Of a DNA stretch of 64,000 bases, positions 44,313 to 54,116 are shown one piece after another. Source of the DNA: Betaproteobacteria bacterium (GTDB lineage Bacteria; Pseudomonadota; Gammaproteobacteria; Burkholderiales; JAEUOS01); contig JAQGMJ010000031.1 in the NCBI GenBank assembly GCA_028292405.1, forward strand, positions 1 to 64,000, given 5' to 3'. The stretch's first letter is position 1. Every line of letters begins with the position of its first letter. The position numbers were made by a program, and so were the translations under genes. The notes beneath the pieces were generated by a model. It was given only the letters and a program-made list of their open reading frames with translations, was not told the DNA's origin and did no database searches.

Positions 44313-45283
44313 GCACTGAAACCGCAATCCCCGCCAATGCCGTCGGCATGGCGCACAAAGGCGAGTCCAAGACCGCGCGCATTCCCATCAAGGTAATCCC
44401 GATGGAAAAGATCGCCAAGCCGGACTGGATCCGCGTCAAGGCTGCCTCTTCCAACACCCGCTACTTCGAGATCAAGGACATCCTGCGCGAGCACAAGCTG
44501 CACACCGTGTGCGAAGAAGCTTCGTGCCCGAACATCGGCGAGTGCTTCGGCAAGGGCACCGCCACCTTCATGATCATGGGCAGCCTGTGCACCCGCCGTT
44601 GCCCCTTCTGCGACGTCGCCCACGGCCGCCCGCTGCCGCTGGACGTGGATGAGCCGGTCAACCTGGCCAAGACCATCGGCGCGCTCAAGCTCAAGTACGT
44701 GGTGATCACCAGCGTGGACCGCGATGATTTGCGCGACGGCGGCGCCGGCCATTTCGTCGAGTGCATCCGCGCCGTGCGCGAGCATTCGCCCTCCACCCGT
44801 ATCGAAATCCTCACGCCCGACTTCCGCGGCCGCCTCGACCGTGCCCTTGGCATCCTCAACACCGTGCCGCCGGACGTGATGAACCACAACCTCGAATCGG
44901 TGCCGCGCCTGTACAAGGAAGCGCGCCCCGGCTCCAGCTACGAGCATTCGCTGCTGCTGCTCAAGCAGTTCAAGGCCGCGCACCCCGAGGTGCTGACCAA
45001 GAGCGGGCTGATGGTCGGCCTGGGCGAGACCGACGAAGAGATTTTGCAGGTGATGCGCGACCTGCGCGCCCACGATGTGGACATGTTGACCATCGGGCAA
45101 TACCTGCAGCCTTCCGGCCATCACCTGGCAGTGAAGCGCTACGTCGAGCCCGCCATCTTCAAGATGTACGAGGAAGAGGCGAACAACATGGGCTTCACCC
45201 ATGCCGCCTGCGGCCCGATGGTGCGCTCCAGCTACCACGCCGACGTGCAGGCGCATAACGCAGGCGTCGTCACCGCCGTCTAA
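44309..45283 (+). CDS. lipA: Lipoyl synthase LipA
   Basis: This radical-SAM enzyme inserts two sulfurs into protein-bound octanoyl groups. The 324 residues have the auxiliary cluster C68, C73, C79 ([12 protein letters not shown]) and the SAM cluster C94, C98, C101 (CTRRCPFC). The C-terminal RSSYHA serine ligand is present. The ATG shown overlaps the methyltransferase stop; another ATG 24 bases earlier is open but would enlarge the overlap. Confidence 0.96.
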   Translation: MSTETAIPANAVGMAHKGESKTARIPIKVIPMEKIAKPDWIRVKAASSNTRYFEIKDILREHKLHTVCEEASCPNIGECFGKGTATFMIMGSLCTRRCPFCDVAHGRPLPLDVDEPVNLAKTIGALKLKYVVITSVDRDDLRDGGAGHFVECIRAVREHSPSTRIEILTPDFRGRLDRALGILNTVPPDVMNHNLESVPRLYKEARPGSSYEHSLLLLKQFKAAHPEVLTKSGLMVGLGETDEEILQVMRDLRAHDVDMLTIGQYLQPSGHHLAVKRYVEPAIFKMYEEEANNMGFTHAACGPMVRSSYHADVQAHNAGVVTAV

Positions 45284-45313
45284 GCGCCGGCCTGAGTGTC
45301 CAGGCGCTCTGCC

Positions 45314-46249
45314 TCAGGCGCGCTTGCGCGCGCCGATGGCGGCACGGGTCTCGCGTGCCGCGTCCAGCAACAGCAGGCGGAATCCCTCCAGTGCCGGGTC
45401 CTCGGTGGCGTCGCGCTGGTGGCACAGCATCACCGCGCTCGTCGGCAGCGGTTCCTTCAGCGCGACGATGCGCAAGGCGCCCAGCGCCGCCTGCCGGCGT
45501 GCGATGGATTCCGGTGCGATCGACAGCAGGCGGGTGCCGGCGATCACCGCCAGGTTGGTCTCGAAGGAACGCGCCTCGATGATCGGCACGATGCCGGGAA
45601 GTGCCTGTTCGCGCAGCACGCGATCGAGGGTCGCTCGCGACGAAGTCTCGCGATGCGGCAACACCCACGGATGTTTGAGCAGCGAGGCCAGCGCCACCGG
45701 CCCGCGCGGTACCGCGCGGTTTGCCGCGGCGCAGACCACCACGGTACGCTCGCTGTACAGGTGTTCGGTTGCCATTCGGTCGCTGAGCTGCGCGTCGGCC
45801 AGTCGCGAAATTGAAAAATCCAGTTCGCCGCGCGCAACCTGCTGCAGCAGCGCCGCCGAGTTGTCCTCGATCAACTGCAGCCGATAGGCCGAGGGGCCGG
45901 CCGCGTAGATGCGTTCCAGTACGCGCGGCATCAGGCCGTGCATCACGCGCGGAATGCAGCCGATGCGGATCACCGGGTCGGCGCCGCCGGCGAAGTCCGC
46001 CAGCCGCGCGAAGCCGCGCAGCAGCGCCTGCGCCCGCGCCAGCACTGCACGGCCCTGCGCGGTCGGCACGCTGCCGCGGCTGGAGCGCTCGAACATCTTC
46101 GCGCCCAGCAGGCGTTCGCTTTCGGCCACCAGGCGAGACACCGCCGGCTGGGTCATGCGCAGGGCCTGCGCCGCCGCGTGCACCGAGCCTTCGCGCTCGA
46201 CCATCACCAGCACTTCAAGGTGGCGCCGCAACAGTTCCTTTTCGGCCAT
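45314..46249 (-). CDS. LysR-family transcriptional regulator
   Basis: The 311-residue protein has an N-terminal winged helix-turn-helix (HLEVLVMVEREGSVHAAAQ, TQPAVSRLVAESERLLGAKMF) and a periplasmic-binding-protein-like effector domain. It is divergent from the dioxygenase–enolase–TctC operon across 158 bases that contain a dyad. It probably controls that operon in response to its substrate. Confidence 0.9.
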   Translation of the reverse strand: MAEKELLRRHLEVLVMVEREGSVHAAAQALRMTQPAVSRLVAESERLLGAKMFERSSRGSVPTAQGRAVLARAQALLRGFARLADFAGGADPVIRIGCIPRVMHGLMPRVLERIYAAGPSAYRLQLIEDNSAALLQQVARGELDFSISRLADAQLSDRMATEHLYSERTVVVCAAANRAVPRGPVALASLLKHPWVLPHRETSSRATLDRVLREQALPGIVPIIEARSFETNLAVIAGTRLLSIAPESIARRQAALGALRIVALKEPLPTSAVMLCHQRDATEDPALEGFRLLLLDAARETRAAIGARKRA

Positions 46250-46296
46250 CGGCTTGTCTCCGCATTGTGGCTTCGCTGATGCCTGCTAGGCATAAC

Positions 46297-46315
46297 GATA
46301 TGGCAAAACTATATC
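46297..46315. promoter_or_regulatory. Candidate LysR operator in the divergent promoter
   Basis: GATAT and ATATC flank nine bases, giving an AT-rich interrupted dyad of LysR-box size (T-N11-A type). Nearby, GCATAAC is directly repeated 33 bases apart. The position between the divergent regulator and dioxygenase genes supports a binding site. No binding data are available. Confidence 0.45.
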
Positions 46316-46407
46316 ATTTACAGCATAACTGGCCGGCGCTATGCTTTGTCCCATGTTGAACGCCGTGGATTGACGGCGTTTCGCCCTACAGGACAGGAGA
46401 CAAAACC

Positions 46408-47310
46408 ATGTCAGGCATCAAAGTCACCTCGCTCAGCCCGGCGCTGGGCGCTGAAGTCAGCGGCGTCGATCTGCACCAGCCGCTTTCCCCCGAGACCATG
46501 GCCGAACTCAAGGCCGCGTGGAACAAGCACTTCGTGCTGCGCTTTCGCGGCCAGCGCCTCTCCGACCCGCAGTTGCTGGAAGTCACGCGCAAATTCGGCG
46601 AGCTTGACCCGCCCGGCCCCAACCCCTACGGCAAGCCTTTTCTCGCGGACTTTCCGGAGATCAACGTCATCTCCAACGTGAAAGAGGGCGGCGCGCCGAT
46701 CGGCAACCTGGGCGATGGCGAAGCGGTCTGGCATTGCGACATGACCTATATCGACAATCCGCCGCGCGGCGCTTTTTTGCACGCGCTGGAAATCCCGCCC
46801 GCCGGTGGCGACACCTTCTGGTCGAACATGCATCTGGCTTACGAGACCTTGCCGGAAGACTTGAAGCAGGCGATCGACGGCAAAGGCGCGATCCACGACT
46901 CCACTTACAACAGTGCCGGTATGATGCGCAAGGGCATGAAGGAAATCACCGACCCGCGCGAGGCGCCCGGCGCGCAGCACCCGCTGGTGATCCGCCACCC
47001 CGACACCGGCCGCGCCGCGCTGTTCCTCGGTCGCCGCCGCAACAGCTACATCGTCGGCATGGGTCTGAGCGAGAGCAACGAGTTGCTCGACGCCCTGTGG
47101 GAACACGCCACTCAGCCGCATCTTTCCTTCCGCCAGGTATGGAAGCTGAACGACCTGATCCTCTGGGACAATCGTTCGACGCTGCATCGCCGCGACTCGT
47201 TCGACCCCACCAGCCGCCGCGTCATGCACCGCACCCAGATCAAGGGGCCCGCAGTTACACCTTTTACGATCACGCCTGACGCAATCAACGCTGGAGCCCT
47301 CGCCGCATGA
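46408..47310 (+). CDS. TauD/TfdA-family 2-oxoglutarate dioxygenase
   Basis: The 300-residue Fe(II)/2OG dioxygenase has H109 and D111 (VWHCD), H260 (NRSTLH) and a 2OG arginine near R275 (RRVMHR). It is only distantly similar to the other TauD-type enzyme in the window. AGGAGA precedes the ATG. It is the first gene of an operon with an enolase-superfamily enzyme and a TctC receptor, suggesting oxygenolytic attack on an imported acid. Confidence 0.88.
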   Translation: MSGIKVTSLSPALGAEVSGVDLHQPLSPETMAELKAAWNKHFVLRFRGQRLSDPQLLEVTRKFGELDPPGPNPYGKPFLADFPEINVISNVKEGGAPIGNLGDGEAVWHCDMTYIDNPPRGAFLHALEIPPAGGDTFWSNMHLAYETLPEDLKQAIDGKGAIHDSTYNSAGMMRKGMKEITDPREAPGAQHPLVIRHPDTGRAALFLGRRRNSYIVGMGLSESNELLDALWEHATQPHLSFRQVWKLNDLILWDNRSTLHRRDSFDPTSRRVMHRTQIKGPAVTPFTITPDAINAGALAA

Positions 47311-48431
47311 ACGGATTGCGCCTGCTGATCAAAAGCATCGAAGTTTTCGGTGTTGCCGTGCCCCTGGTGGGCCCGGGTTTCAAGAACGCCTACATCACCA
47401 AGACCACGCAAAAAAGCGCCCTGGTGCGCCTGACCGCGGCCGACGGCACCGTGGGCCTGGGCAACATCGACCCCTCGCCCGGCTACTCGGTCGAGACCAT
47501 CCAGGAGTCGCTCGCCGCGATCCGCGACAAGCTCGCGCCTGCGGTGCAGGGCATGGATGCCGGCAACCCGCACCGCCTGTCCGCGGCGATGGACCGCGCG
47601 CTGAATGGCTTTCTCGATGCCAAGGCGGCAGTGGAAATGGCCTGCATCGACCTGCTGTCGCGGCGCTTGGGCGTGCCGGTACATCAATTTCTCGGCGGCG
47701 CCGTTACCGACACACTTCGCTTCAACGCCTGGATCGGCATCCTGCCGCCGGACGAAGCGGCGGCCGAAGCGAAGAAGTGGTTCGACAAGGGTTTTCGCTC
47801 CGCCAAGATCAAGGTCGGCGGCAACATCCAGAACGACCGCGAGCGTGTCAAGGCCGTGCGCGAAGCCGTCGGCCCGGAAATGAAGCTGCGCGCCGATGCC
47901 AATGCCGGCTACAGCGTCGAAGACAGCATCGCCCTCGGTAAACTGCTCGAACCCTTCGACATGCAGTTGCTGGAGCAGCCCGTTGCCGCCGAAGACCTGG
48001 CCGGCATGGCGAAGGTGCGCCAGAGCATCGGCATCCCGGTGATGGCCGACGAGTCCATCACCGACTACGCCAGCCTGATCGCGGTGATCCGTGCCGACTG
48101 CGCCGACATCGTCAAACTGAAGGTGATGAAGCAGGGCGGCTTTCTCACCTGCCGCCGCATGCTCGAAACGGCGGCCGCCGCCGGCATGACGGTGGTGATC
48201 GGCCACGGCTTCGGCCTGGGCGTGAACACGGTGGCCGAAATCATGCTCGCCGCCACCAGCCCGGCGGTGATCCCCGGCCTGGAATGCGTGGGGCCGCTGA
48301 AGACTTCGGACGACATCGTCACCCACAAGCTCGACATCAGCAGCGGCGAGATCGCCCTGCCGCAAGGGCCGGGACTGGGCGTTATACTCGACGAGGAAAA
48401 AGTAAGGCGCTACCAGTTCAATGATTATTAA
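47307..48431 (+). CDS. Enolase-superfamily enzyme (mandelate racemase/muconate cycloisomerase group)
   Basis: The 374-residue protein has the capping domain and a barrel with a catalytic KxK-like motif (SAKIKVG). Metal ligands are D (RADANAGY), E (LLEQPVAAED) and D/E (MADESITD), and VKLKVMKQGG supplies the opposing lysine. It could be a racemase, dehydratase or cycloisomerase. The ATG overlaps the dioxygenase stop by four bases, and its 3' end overlaps the next gene by 11 bases. Confidence 0.85.
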   Translation: MNGLRLLIKSIEVFGVAVPLVGPGFKNAYITKTTQKSALVRLTAADGTVGLGNIDPSPGYSVETIQESLAAIRDKLAPAVQGMDAGNPHRLSAAMDRALNGFLDAKAAVEMACIDLLSRRLGVPVHQFLGGAVTDTLRFNAWIGILPPDEAAAEAKKWFDKGFRSAKIKVGGNIQNDRERVKAVREAVGPEMKLRADANAGYSVEDSIALGKLLEPFDMQLLEQPVAAEDLAGMAKVRQSIGIPVMADESITDYASLIAVIRADCADIVKLKVMKQGGFLTCRRMLETAAAAGMTVVIGHGFGLGVNTVAEIMLAATSPAVIPGLECVGPLKTSDDIVTHKLDISSGEIALPQGPGLGVILDEEKVRRYQFNDY

Positions 48432-49422
48432 ATTTTCCCGCAGGTTTCCTGCGCTCACCGCCGGCCTTGCGCTGGCGGCGGGCGCGTTGGCTTTTTCCGG
48501 CGGCGCCAACGCAGCCGGCGCGGCCGATTGGCCGGAACGTCCGGTGACGCTGGTAGCCCCCTTCGCCGCCGGCGGCACGGTGGACATCGTCGCTCGCATC
48601 GTCGGCCAGCAATTGACGCAAGACCTCGGAAAGAGCTTCATCGTCGACAACCGCGGCGGCGCCGGCGGCACCATCGCCACCTCGATGGTGGCGCACTCCG
48701 CGCCCGACGGCTACACCCTGATGGTGCACCACATGGGCTTCGCCTTCAACGCGACGCTCTACACCAAGGTCAACTACGACGCGCGCCGCGACATCGTTCC
48801 GGTGGCCCTGGTCGGCGCCACGCCGAATGCGCTGGTGGTCACCAACAGCCTGCCGGTGAAGGACGTGAAGGAGTTCCTGGCCCTGGCGCGCGCCAAGCCC
48901 GGCACCATCAACTACGGCTCCGGCGGCCCCGGCAGCGCCGGCCACCTGCCGATGGAGCTGTTGCAATCGGTCGACCACATCAAGCTCGAGCACGTGCCCT
49001 ACAAGGGTTCGGGCCCGGCGCTGGTCGACCTGATGAGCGGGCAGATCCAGGCCATGCTGCTGACCATGCCGGCGGTGATGCCCTATCTGCAGTCCGGCAA
49101 GCTCCGTGCGATTGCCACTTCCGGAAAAAAGCGCAGTCCCGCGCTGCCCAACCTGCCGACGCTGGAAGAGGCCGGCGTCAAGGGCTTCGAATACGCGCCC
49201 TGGTATGGCTTCTTTGCGCCCGCTGGCACGCCCGCGGCGATCCTCGACAAGCTGCACGACAGCATTAACAAGGTGGTCACCGAGCCGGCCATCGCCGCCA
49301 AGCTGGGCGGGCAGGGCATCGAGGTACAGCCGGTCTCGCGCCAGCAATTTGCCGAGATGGTGGACGCCGACATCGCCAGGTGGGGCAAGATCATCAAGGG
49401 ACTGAACCTCAAGGGCGAATAG
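48421..49422 (+). CDS. TctC/Bug-family periplasmic solute-binding protein
   Basis: The 333-residue receptor has a signal peptide, WPERPVTLVAPFAAGGTVD, VDNRGGAGGTIATSMVA and EHVPYKGSGPALVDLMSGQ. The overlap with the enolase gene and the terminator just after show that it is the last gene of the three-gene operon. Its ligand is probably the substrate of the two upstream enzymes. Confidence 0.92.
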   Translation: MIIKFSRRFPALTAGLALAAGALAFSGGANAAGAADWPERPVTLVAPFAAGGTVDIVARIVGQQLTQDLGKSFIVDNRGGAGGTIATSMVAHSAPDGYTLMVHHMGFAFNATLYTKVNYDARRDIVPVALVGATPNALVVTNSLPVKDVKEFLALARAKPGTINYGSGGPGSAGHLPMELLQSVDHIKLEHVPYKGSGPALVDLMSGQIQAMLLTMPAVMPYLQSGKLRAIATSGKKRSPALPNLPTLEEAGVKGFEYAPWYGFFAPAGTPAAILDKLHDSINKVVTEPAIAAKLGGQGIEVQPVSRQQFAEMVDADIARWGKIIKGLNLKGE

Positions 49423-49445
49423 CCTTGGCGGGCAAGCCGGAAGAA

Positions 49446-49475
49446 TAAAAAACGCCGGCAAGGCCGGCGTTTTTA
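49446..49475. terminator. Terminator between convergent genes
   Basis: ACGCCGGC-AAG-GCCGGCGT with A run before and T run after. It can serve both the TctC gene and the small membrane-protein gene on the other strand. Confidence 0.88.
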
Positions 49476-49491
49476 TTTATCTCGAATTTGT

Positions 49492-49761
49492 TCAAAACAC
49501 GCCCAGCACCTTGAAGGGCACATACAGCGTCATCACCGCGATGATGACCAACGCCACGCCGGCGAGCACTCGTTGCAGCTTGGTCGGATTGCTGGGCATT
49601 TCCCAGGTGCCCGGATCCCAGCGGTCCATCCACACCCAGCGGCGCCCGGGTACTTCGGGGTTTGGAGAATCTTCGGAGCCCGCGCCCGTGGCAGGCGGAG
49701 GATTTACCGCCCGTTCCGCATCCGGCCCCTCAGCCTTCGGCCGGGAACCGGGTGAACTCAC
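49492..49761 (-). CDS. Small membrane protein downstream of a TlpA-like gene
   Basis: The 89-residue protein has a Pro/Glu-rich soluble N terminus, a WVWMDRWDPGTWEMP segment and one C-terminal membrane span (VLAGVALVIIAVMTLYVPF). The GTG start overlaps the upstream TGA (GTGA), so translation is coupled to the thioredoxin-like gene. The family is not recognised. Topology suggests a tail-anchored inner-membrane protein. Confidence 0.65.
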   Translation of the reverse strand: MSSPGSRPKAEGPDAERAVNPPPATGAGSEDSPNPEVPGRRWVWMDRWDPGTWEMPSNPTKLQRVLAGVALVIIAVMTLYVPFKVLGVF

Positions 49762-50264
49762 GTGGTTTCCTTCAGCGCCGAGTCGATCAGGTCATGCAGC
49801 TTGGCGAAATCGGGCTCGCCGAGATAACTCTTGATGATCCGGCCCTTCTTGTCGATCAGGAAGGTGGTGGGCGTGATGGTCACATCGCCGAAGCTCCTGG
49901 CGATGTCGCCGCGCGCATCCATTGCCACCTTGAAGGGCAGCTTGTTGCGCTCGGTGAAATTCTTCACGTAAAGCGGCGGGTCGTAATCCATCGCCACCAG
50001 GATGGTTTCCAGGCCGCGCGCCTTGAATTCATTGTGGTTTTGCACGAACTTCGGCATCTCGGTGATGCAGGGCGCGCAGGAGGTCGCCCAGAAGTTCACC
50101 AGCGTCACCTTGCCCTTGAGGTCGGCGGTGGAAAGCAACTGTCCATCGACCATGGCGAATTTGGCCTGGGGCATGGTCTGCTGCTGGGTGAACGCGAAGT
50201 ACGCGCCGCCGGCCGCTATTGCCAGCGTCGCAGCTATCAGGCTACCCTTAAGTGCTTTTTTCAT
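49758..50264 (-). CDS. TlpA/ResA-type thioredoxin-fold protein
   Basis: The 168-residue protein has an N-terminal membrane anchor (SLIAATLAIAAGGAYFAF) and a periplasmic thioredoxin fold with active-site CAPC (FWATSCAPC). The cis-Pro region is TITPTTFLID. It probably reduces or isomerises periplasmic disulfides, or serves cytochrome c maturation. It is divergent from the DUF4197 gene with only ~26 bases between the two starts. Confidence 0.9.
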   Translation of the reverse strand: MKKALKGSLIAATLAIAAGGAYFAFTQQQTMPQAKFAMVDGQLLSTADLKGKVTLVNFWATSCAPCITEMPKFVQNHNEFKARGLETILVAMDYDPPLYVKNFTERNKLPFKVAMDARGDIARSFGDVTITPTTFLIDKKGRIIKSYLGEPDFAKLHDLIDSALKETT

Positions 50265-50290
50265 TCCTAAAACCCTCCGCAGGAGCGGCC

Positions 50291-51070
50291 ATGCACAATA
50301 TTACACACACAACATCGGCAGATATCCATACGGAAATCGAAGATATGCGGATGTCCGCATCCACCGGCCCCCATTTTACCCGCAGGCGCGCCTTGCTGTG
50401 GCTGCCGGCCGCCGCCGGCATTTTGATCATGCCGCGCGCCTGGGCGCTGTCCCTGGCCGACATCAGCAACCAGGACGCCATCGCCGGCCTGAAAGGCGCG
50501 CTTTCCTCCTCCACCGCGGCGGCCATCGGCAAGCTGGGCGTGGACGGCGGCTTCTGGAACAACCCGAAAGTGAAAATCCCGCTGCCCGAATACCTGGAAA
50601 AGGCCAGCGGCATCATGAACGCCATGGGCATGCGCAAGCAGCTGGACGATTTGCACGAGCAGATCAACCATGCCGCCGAAAAAGCGGTGGTCGAGGCCAA
50701 GCCGATTTTCGTCAACGCCGTCAAGGCGATGAGTGTGCAGGACGCCAAGGGCATCATCAGCGGCGGCAACACCTCCGGCACCGAGTTTTTCAAGAACAAG
50801 ACCACCGATACCCTGAAGCAGAAATTCCTGCCCGTGGTCACCGCCGTTACCCAGCGCATCGGCCTGGCGCAAAAGTACAACGAACTGGCCGCCAGGGGCT
50901 CGCAGTTCGGCCTGGTCAGGGGCGACAACGCCAAGGTCGAGACCTACGTCACCGCGAAATCCCTCGACGGCCTGTTCACCATGATGGCGGACGAGGAAAA
51001 GGCGATCCGCGCCAACCCGGTGGCGGCGGGGTCGAGCATCGTCAGCAAGGTATTCGGCGCGCTACGCTGA
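50291..51070 (+). CDS. DUF4197 exported protein
   Basis: The 259-residue protein has a twin-arginine-like signal (FTRRRALLWLPAAAGILIM) and the DUF4197 domain (ISNQDAIAGLKGALSSSTAAAIGKL…DGLFTMMADEEKAIR). AGGAG precedes the chosen ATG. ATGs at 50345 and 50351 would give a more conventional signal peptide and leave room for a promoter. Function is unknown. Confidence 0.85.
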   Translation: MHNITHTTSADIHTEIEDMRMSASTGPHFTRRRALLWLPAAAGILIMPRAWALSLADISNQDAIAGLKGALSSSTAAAIGKLGVDGGFWNNPKVKIPLPEYLEKASGIMNAMGMRKQLDDLHEQINHAAEKAVVEAKPIFVNAVKAMSVQDAKGIISGGNTSGTEFFKNKTTDTLKQKFLPVVTAVTQRIGLAQKYNELAARGSQFGLVRGDNAKVETYVTAKSLDGLFTMMADEEKAIRANPVAAGSSIVSKVFGALR

Positions 51071-51073
51071 GTC

Positions 51074-51165
51074 AAAAAAGTACAAACCTACTTTTTTCGG
51101 GGCTGGTTTGTAACAAATCGCCGGCAGAGCCGGACGATTTTTTGTCACGGAAAAGCTACGAAAAG
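51074..51165 (+). other. Structured hairpin–terminator element, copy 2
   Basis: A second copy of the element after rnpB: an 8-bp hairpin AAAAAAGT/ACTTTTTT with loop ACAAACCT, spacer, the same terminator stem and tail AAAAGCTACGAAAAGG. The stem differs from copy 1 while the loop RCAAACCT, terminator and tail are kept. Here the loop segment TACAAACC is also perfectly complementary to GGTTTGTA in the spacer (51105–51112), so two structures compete. It starts right after the DUF4197 stop. Confidence 0.65.
51117..51143 (+). terminator. Intrinsic terminator after the DUF4197 gene
   Basis: ATCG-CCGGC/GCCGG-A-CGAT with AGA loop and six T, identical in stem to the rnpB terminator. Confidence 0.8.
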
Positions 51166-51198
51166 GAAGGGCGCTTGCGCGCCTTTCCTTTTTCCAAC
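51163..51198. terminator. Terminator of the CoA-ligase operon
   Basis: AAAAGGAAGGGCGC pairs with GCGCCTTTCCTTTT with one wobble around a short loop. Read on the minus strand it follows the ligase gene and ends in a T run. Confidence 0.75.
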
Positions 51199-51205
51199 CG
51201 TCCCG

Positions 51206-52885
51206 CTAAGCGGCTGCTTGCTGACGCAGCCGAAAGCGCTGCAGCTTGCCGGTCTCGGTGCGCGGCAGGCTTTCGACGTACTCGATCTTGCGCGGGTACT
51301 TGTAGGGCGCGACGGCCTTTTTCACGTAATCCTGCAGGGTCTTGGTCATTGCCTGGTTGCCGTAATAGCCGGCTTTCAGCACCACGAAGGCCTTGACGAT
51401 CTGGCCGCGCTCTTCGTCGGCCAGGCCGATGACGCCGCATTCGGCCACCGCTTCGTGCGTCAGCAGGCAGGACTCGACCTCCGGCCCGGCGATGTTGTAG
51501 CCGGCGGAGATGATCATGTCGTCGGTGCGCGCCTGATAGAAAAAGTAGCCGTCGGCGTCCATCATGTAGGCGTCGCCGGTGAGGTTCCAGCCCTTGCGCA
51601 CGTAGCTTGCCTGGCGCGGGTCGTCGAGGTAGCGGCAGCCGGTAGGCCCTTTAACCGCAAGCTTGCCGACGGTACCGGGCGGGCACTCCTTGCCGTTTGC
51701 GTCCTGCACCTGCGCCTGGTAGCCGGGAATCGGCTTGCCGGTAGCGCCGCGGCGCACGGTCTGCGGCGTGTGGGAGATGAAAATGTGCATCATCTCGGTG
51801 GCGCCGATGCCGTCGATGATCTCGATGCCGGTGGCCGCCTTGAACTGCTGGCGCGTCGCGTCCGGCAGCGCCTCGCCGGCGGAGACGCATTTTTTCAGCG
51901 ACGCAAGTTTGTACTGCGGATTGTGCTGCGGGTTTTCCTTCGAGGCCAGCATCGCCATCTGGCGATAAAAGGTAGGCGCGGTAAAGCAGATGGTTGCCTT
52001 GAACCTGGCGATGGTCTGCAGCAACAAGTCCGGGCTCAATTTCTCCACCAGCACGGTCGAGGCGCGCGCGCGCATCGGAAAGGCGAGCATGCCGCCCAGG
52101 CCGAAGGTAAAGGCGATCGGCGGGGTGCCGCAGAAAATATCCGTCTTCGTCGGCTTCAGGCAGGAGCGCGGGAAGCAGTCGCACATGGCGATGATGTCGC
52201 GGTGGAAATGCACCGTGCCCTTGGGCTCGCCGGTGGTGCCGGAGGTAAAGGCGATCAGCGCAACGTCATCGGCCGCCGTGTCGACGGCGGTGAATTCGCC
52301 CGACTTGAAGCTCACCAGTTCCTCGATCGAGCCGCCCTCGCCGTCGTCGAAATAGCCGATGCGCTTGAGCGTCGGCGCGTAGTGCTCGCTGTTCGGGTTG
52401 GTGCAGGTGGCGATCTCCTGCCACAGCGGCTGGCTGCACAGGGCATGAGTGATCTGAGCCTTGTCGATCATCTGCTTGAGTTCCTTCGCGCGCAGCAGCG
52501 GCATGGTGGCCACCGCGATCAGCCCGGCCTTGATCACCGCCAGCCAGCACGCGGCCATCATCGCGTTGTTCGGCCCGCGCAGCAGCACGCGGTTGCCCGG
52601 CACCAGGCCGAAGTCCTCCACCAGCACCTGGGCGATGCGGTTCACCCGGTGCTGCAACTGGGCGTAAGTGGCAACCATCGGCTGGCCGTCCACCGGCATC
52701 CAGATCGCCGGGCGGCGGCCGTCGCCCTCGGCCACCGCGCGATCCAGCAGTTCGGCGGCGGCGTTCAGGCGCGCCGGGTATTGCAGTTCGGGCAGGTCGA
52801 AACGCAGCTCCGGCCACTGTTTTGCCGGAGGCAGGCGGTCGCGGGCGAAGGTGTCGGGAGGGGAGCTGGGATGGGCCGTGGTCAT
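51206..52885 (-). CDS. 2-aminobenzoate-CoA ligase-type AMP-forming acyl-CoA ligase
   Basis: The 559-residue adenylate-forming ligase has the P-loop FTSGTTGEPKGTVH, DGIGATEMMHIF, the hinge YQARTDDMIISAGYNIAG and the C-terminal lysine in LPRTETGKLQR. It resembles benzoate/2-aminobenzoate (anthranilate) CoA ligases. It is the last gene of an operon with MarR, enoyl-CoA hydratase and acyl-CoA dehydrogenase. The flavin monooxygenase/reductase acting on 2-aminobenzoyl-CoA is not in the window. Confidence 0.85.
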   Translation of the reverse strand: MTTAHPSSPPDTFARDRLPPAKQWPELRFDLPELQYPARLNAAAELLDRAVAEGDGRRPAIWMPVDGQPMVATYAQLQHRVNRIAQVLVEDFGLVPGNRVLLRGPNNAMMAACWLAVIKAGLIAVATMPLLRAKELKQMIDKAQITHALCSQPLWQEIATCTNPNSEHYAPTLKRIGYFDDGEGGSIEELVSFKSGEFTAVDTAADDVALIAFTSGTTGEPKGTVHFHRDIIAMCDCFPRSCLKPTKTDIFCGTPPIAFTFGLGGMLAFPMRARASTVLVEKLSPDLLLQTIARFKATICFTAPTFYRQMAMLASKENPQHNPQYKLASLKKCVSAGEALPDATRQQFKAATGIEIIDGIGATEMMHIFISHTPQTVRRGATGKPIPGYQAQVQDANGKECPPGTVGKLAVKGPTGCRYLDDPRQASYVRKGWNLTGDAYMMDADGYFFYQARTDDMIISAGYNIAGPEVESCLLTHEAVAECGVIGLADEERGQIVKAFVVLKAGYYGNQAMTKTLQDYVKKAVAPYKYPRKIEYVESLPRTETGKLQRFRLRQQAAA

Positions 52886-52914
52886 GGTCGAGAGTCGTCG
52901 ATGGAGCGGGCGCG

Positions 52915-54084
<1,170 letters not shown>

Positions 54085-54116
54085 CGCAAAATGCGCCTTT
54101 GTCAGTTGCCTTCGAC

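Noticed and set aside
47112-48680. 520-codon minus-strand frame across the dioxygenase, enolase and TctC genes
   Set aside because: It crosses three firmly identified plus-strand genes and shows only low-complexity Ala/Gly/His/Arg composition.
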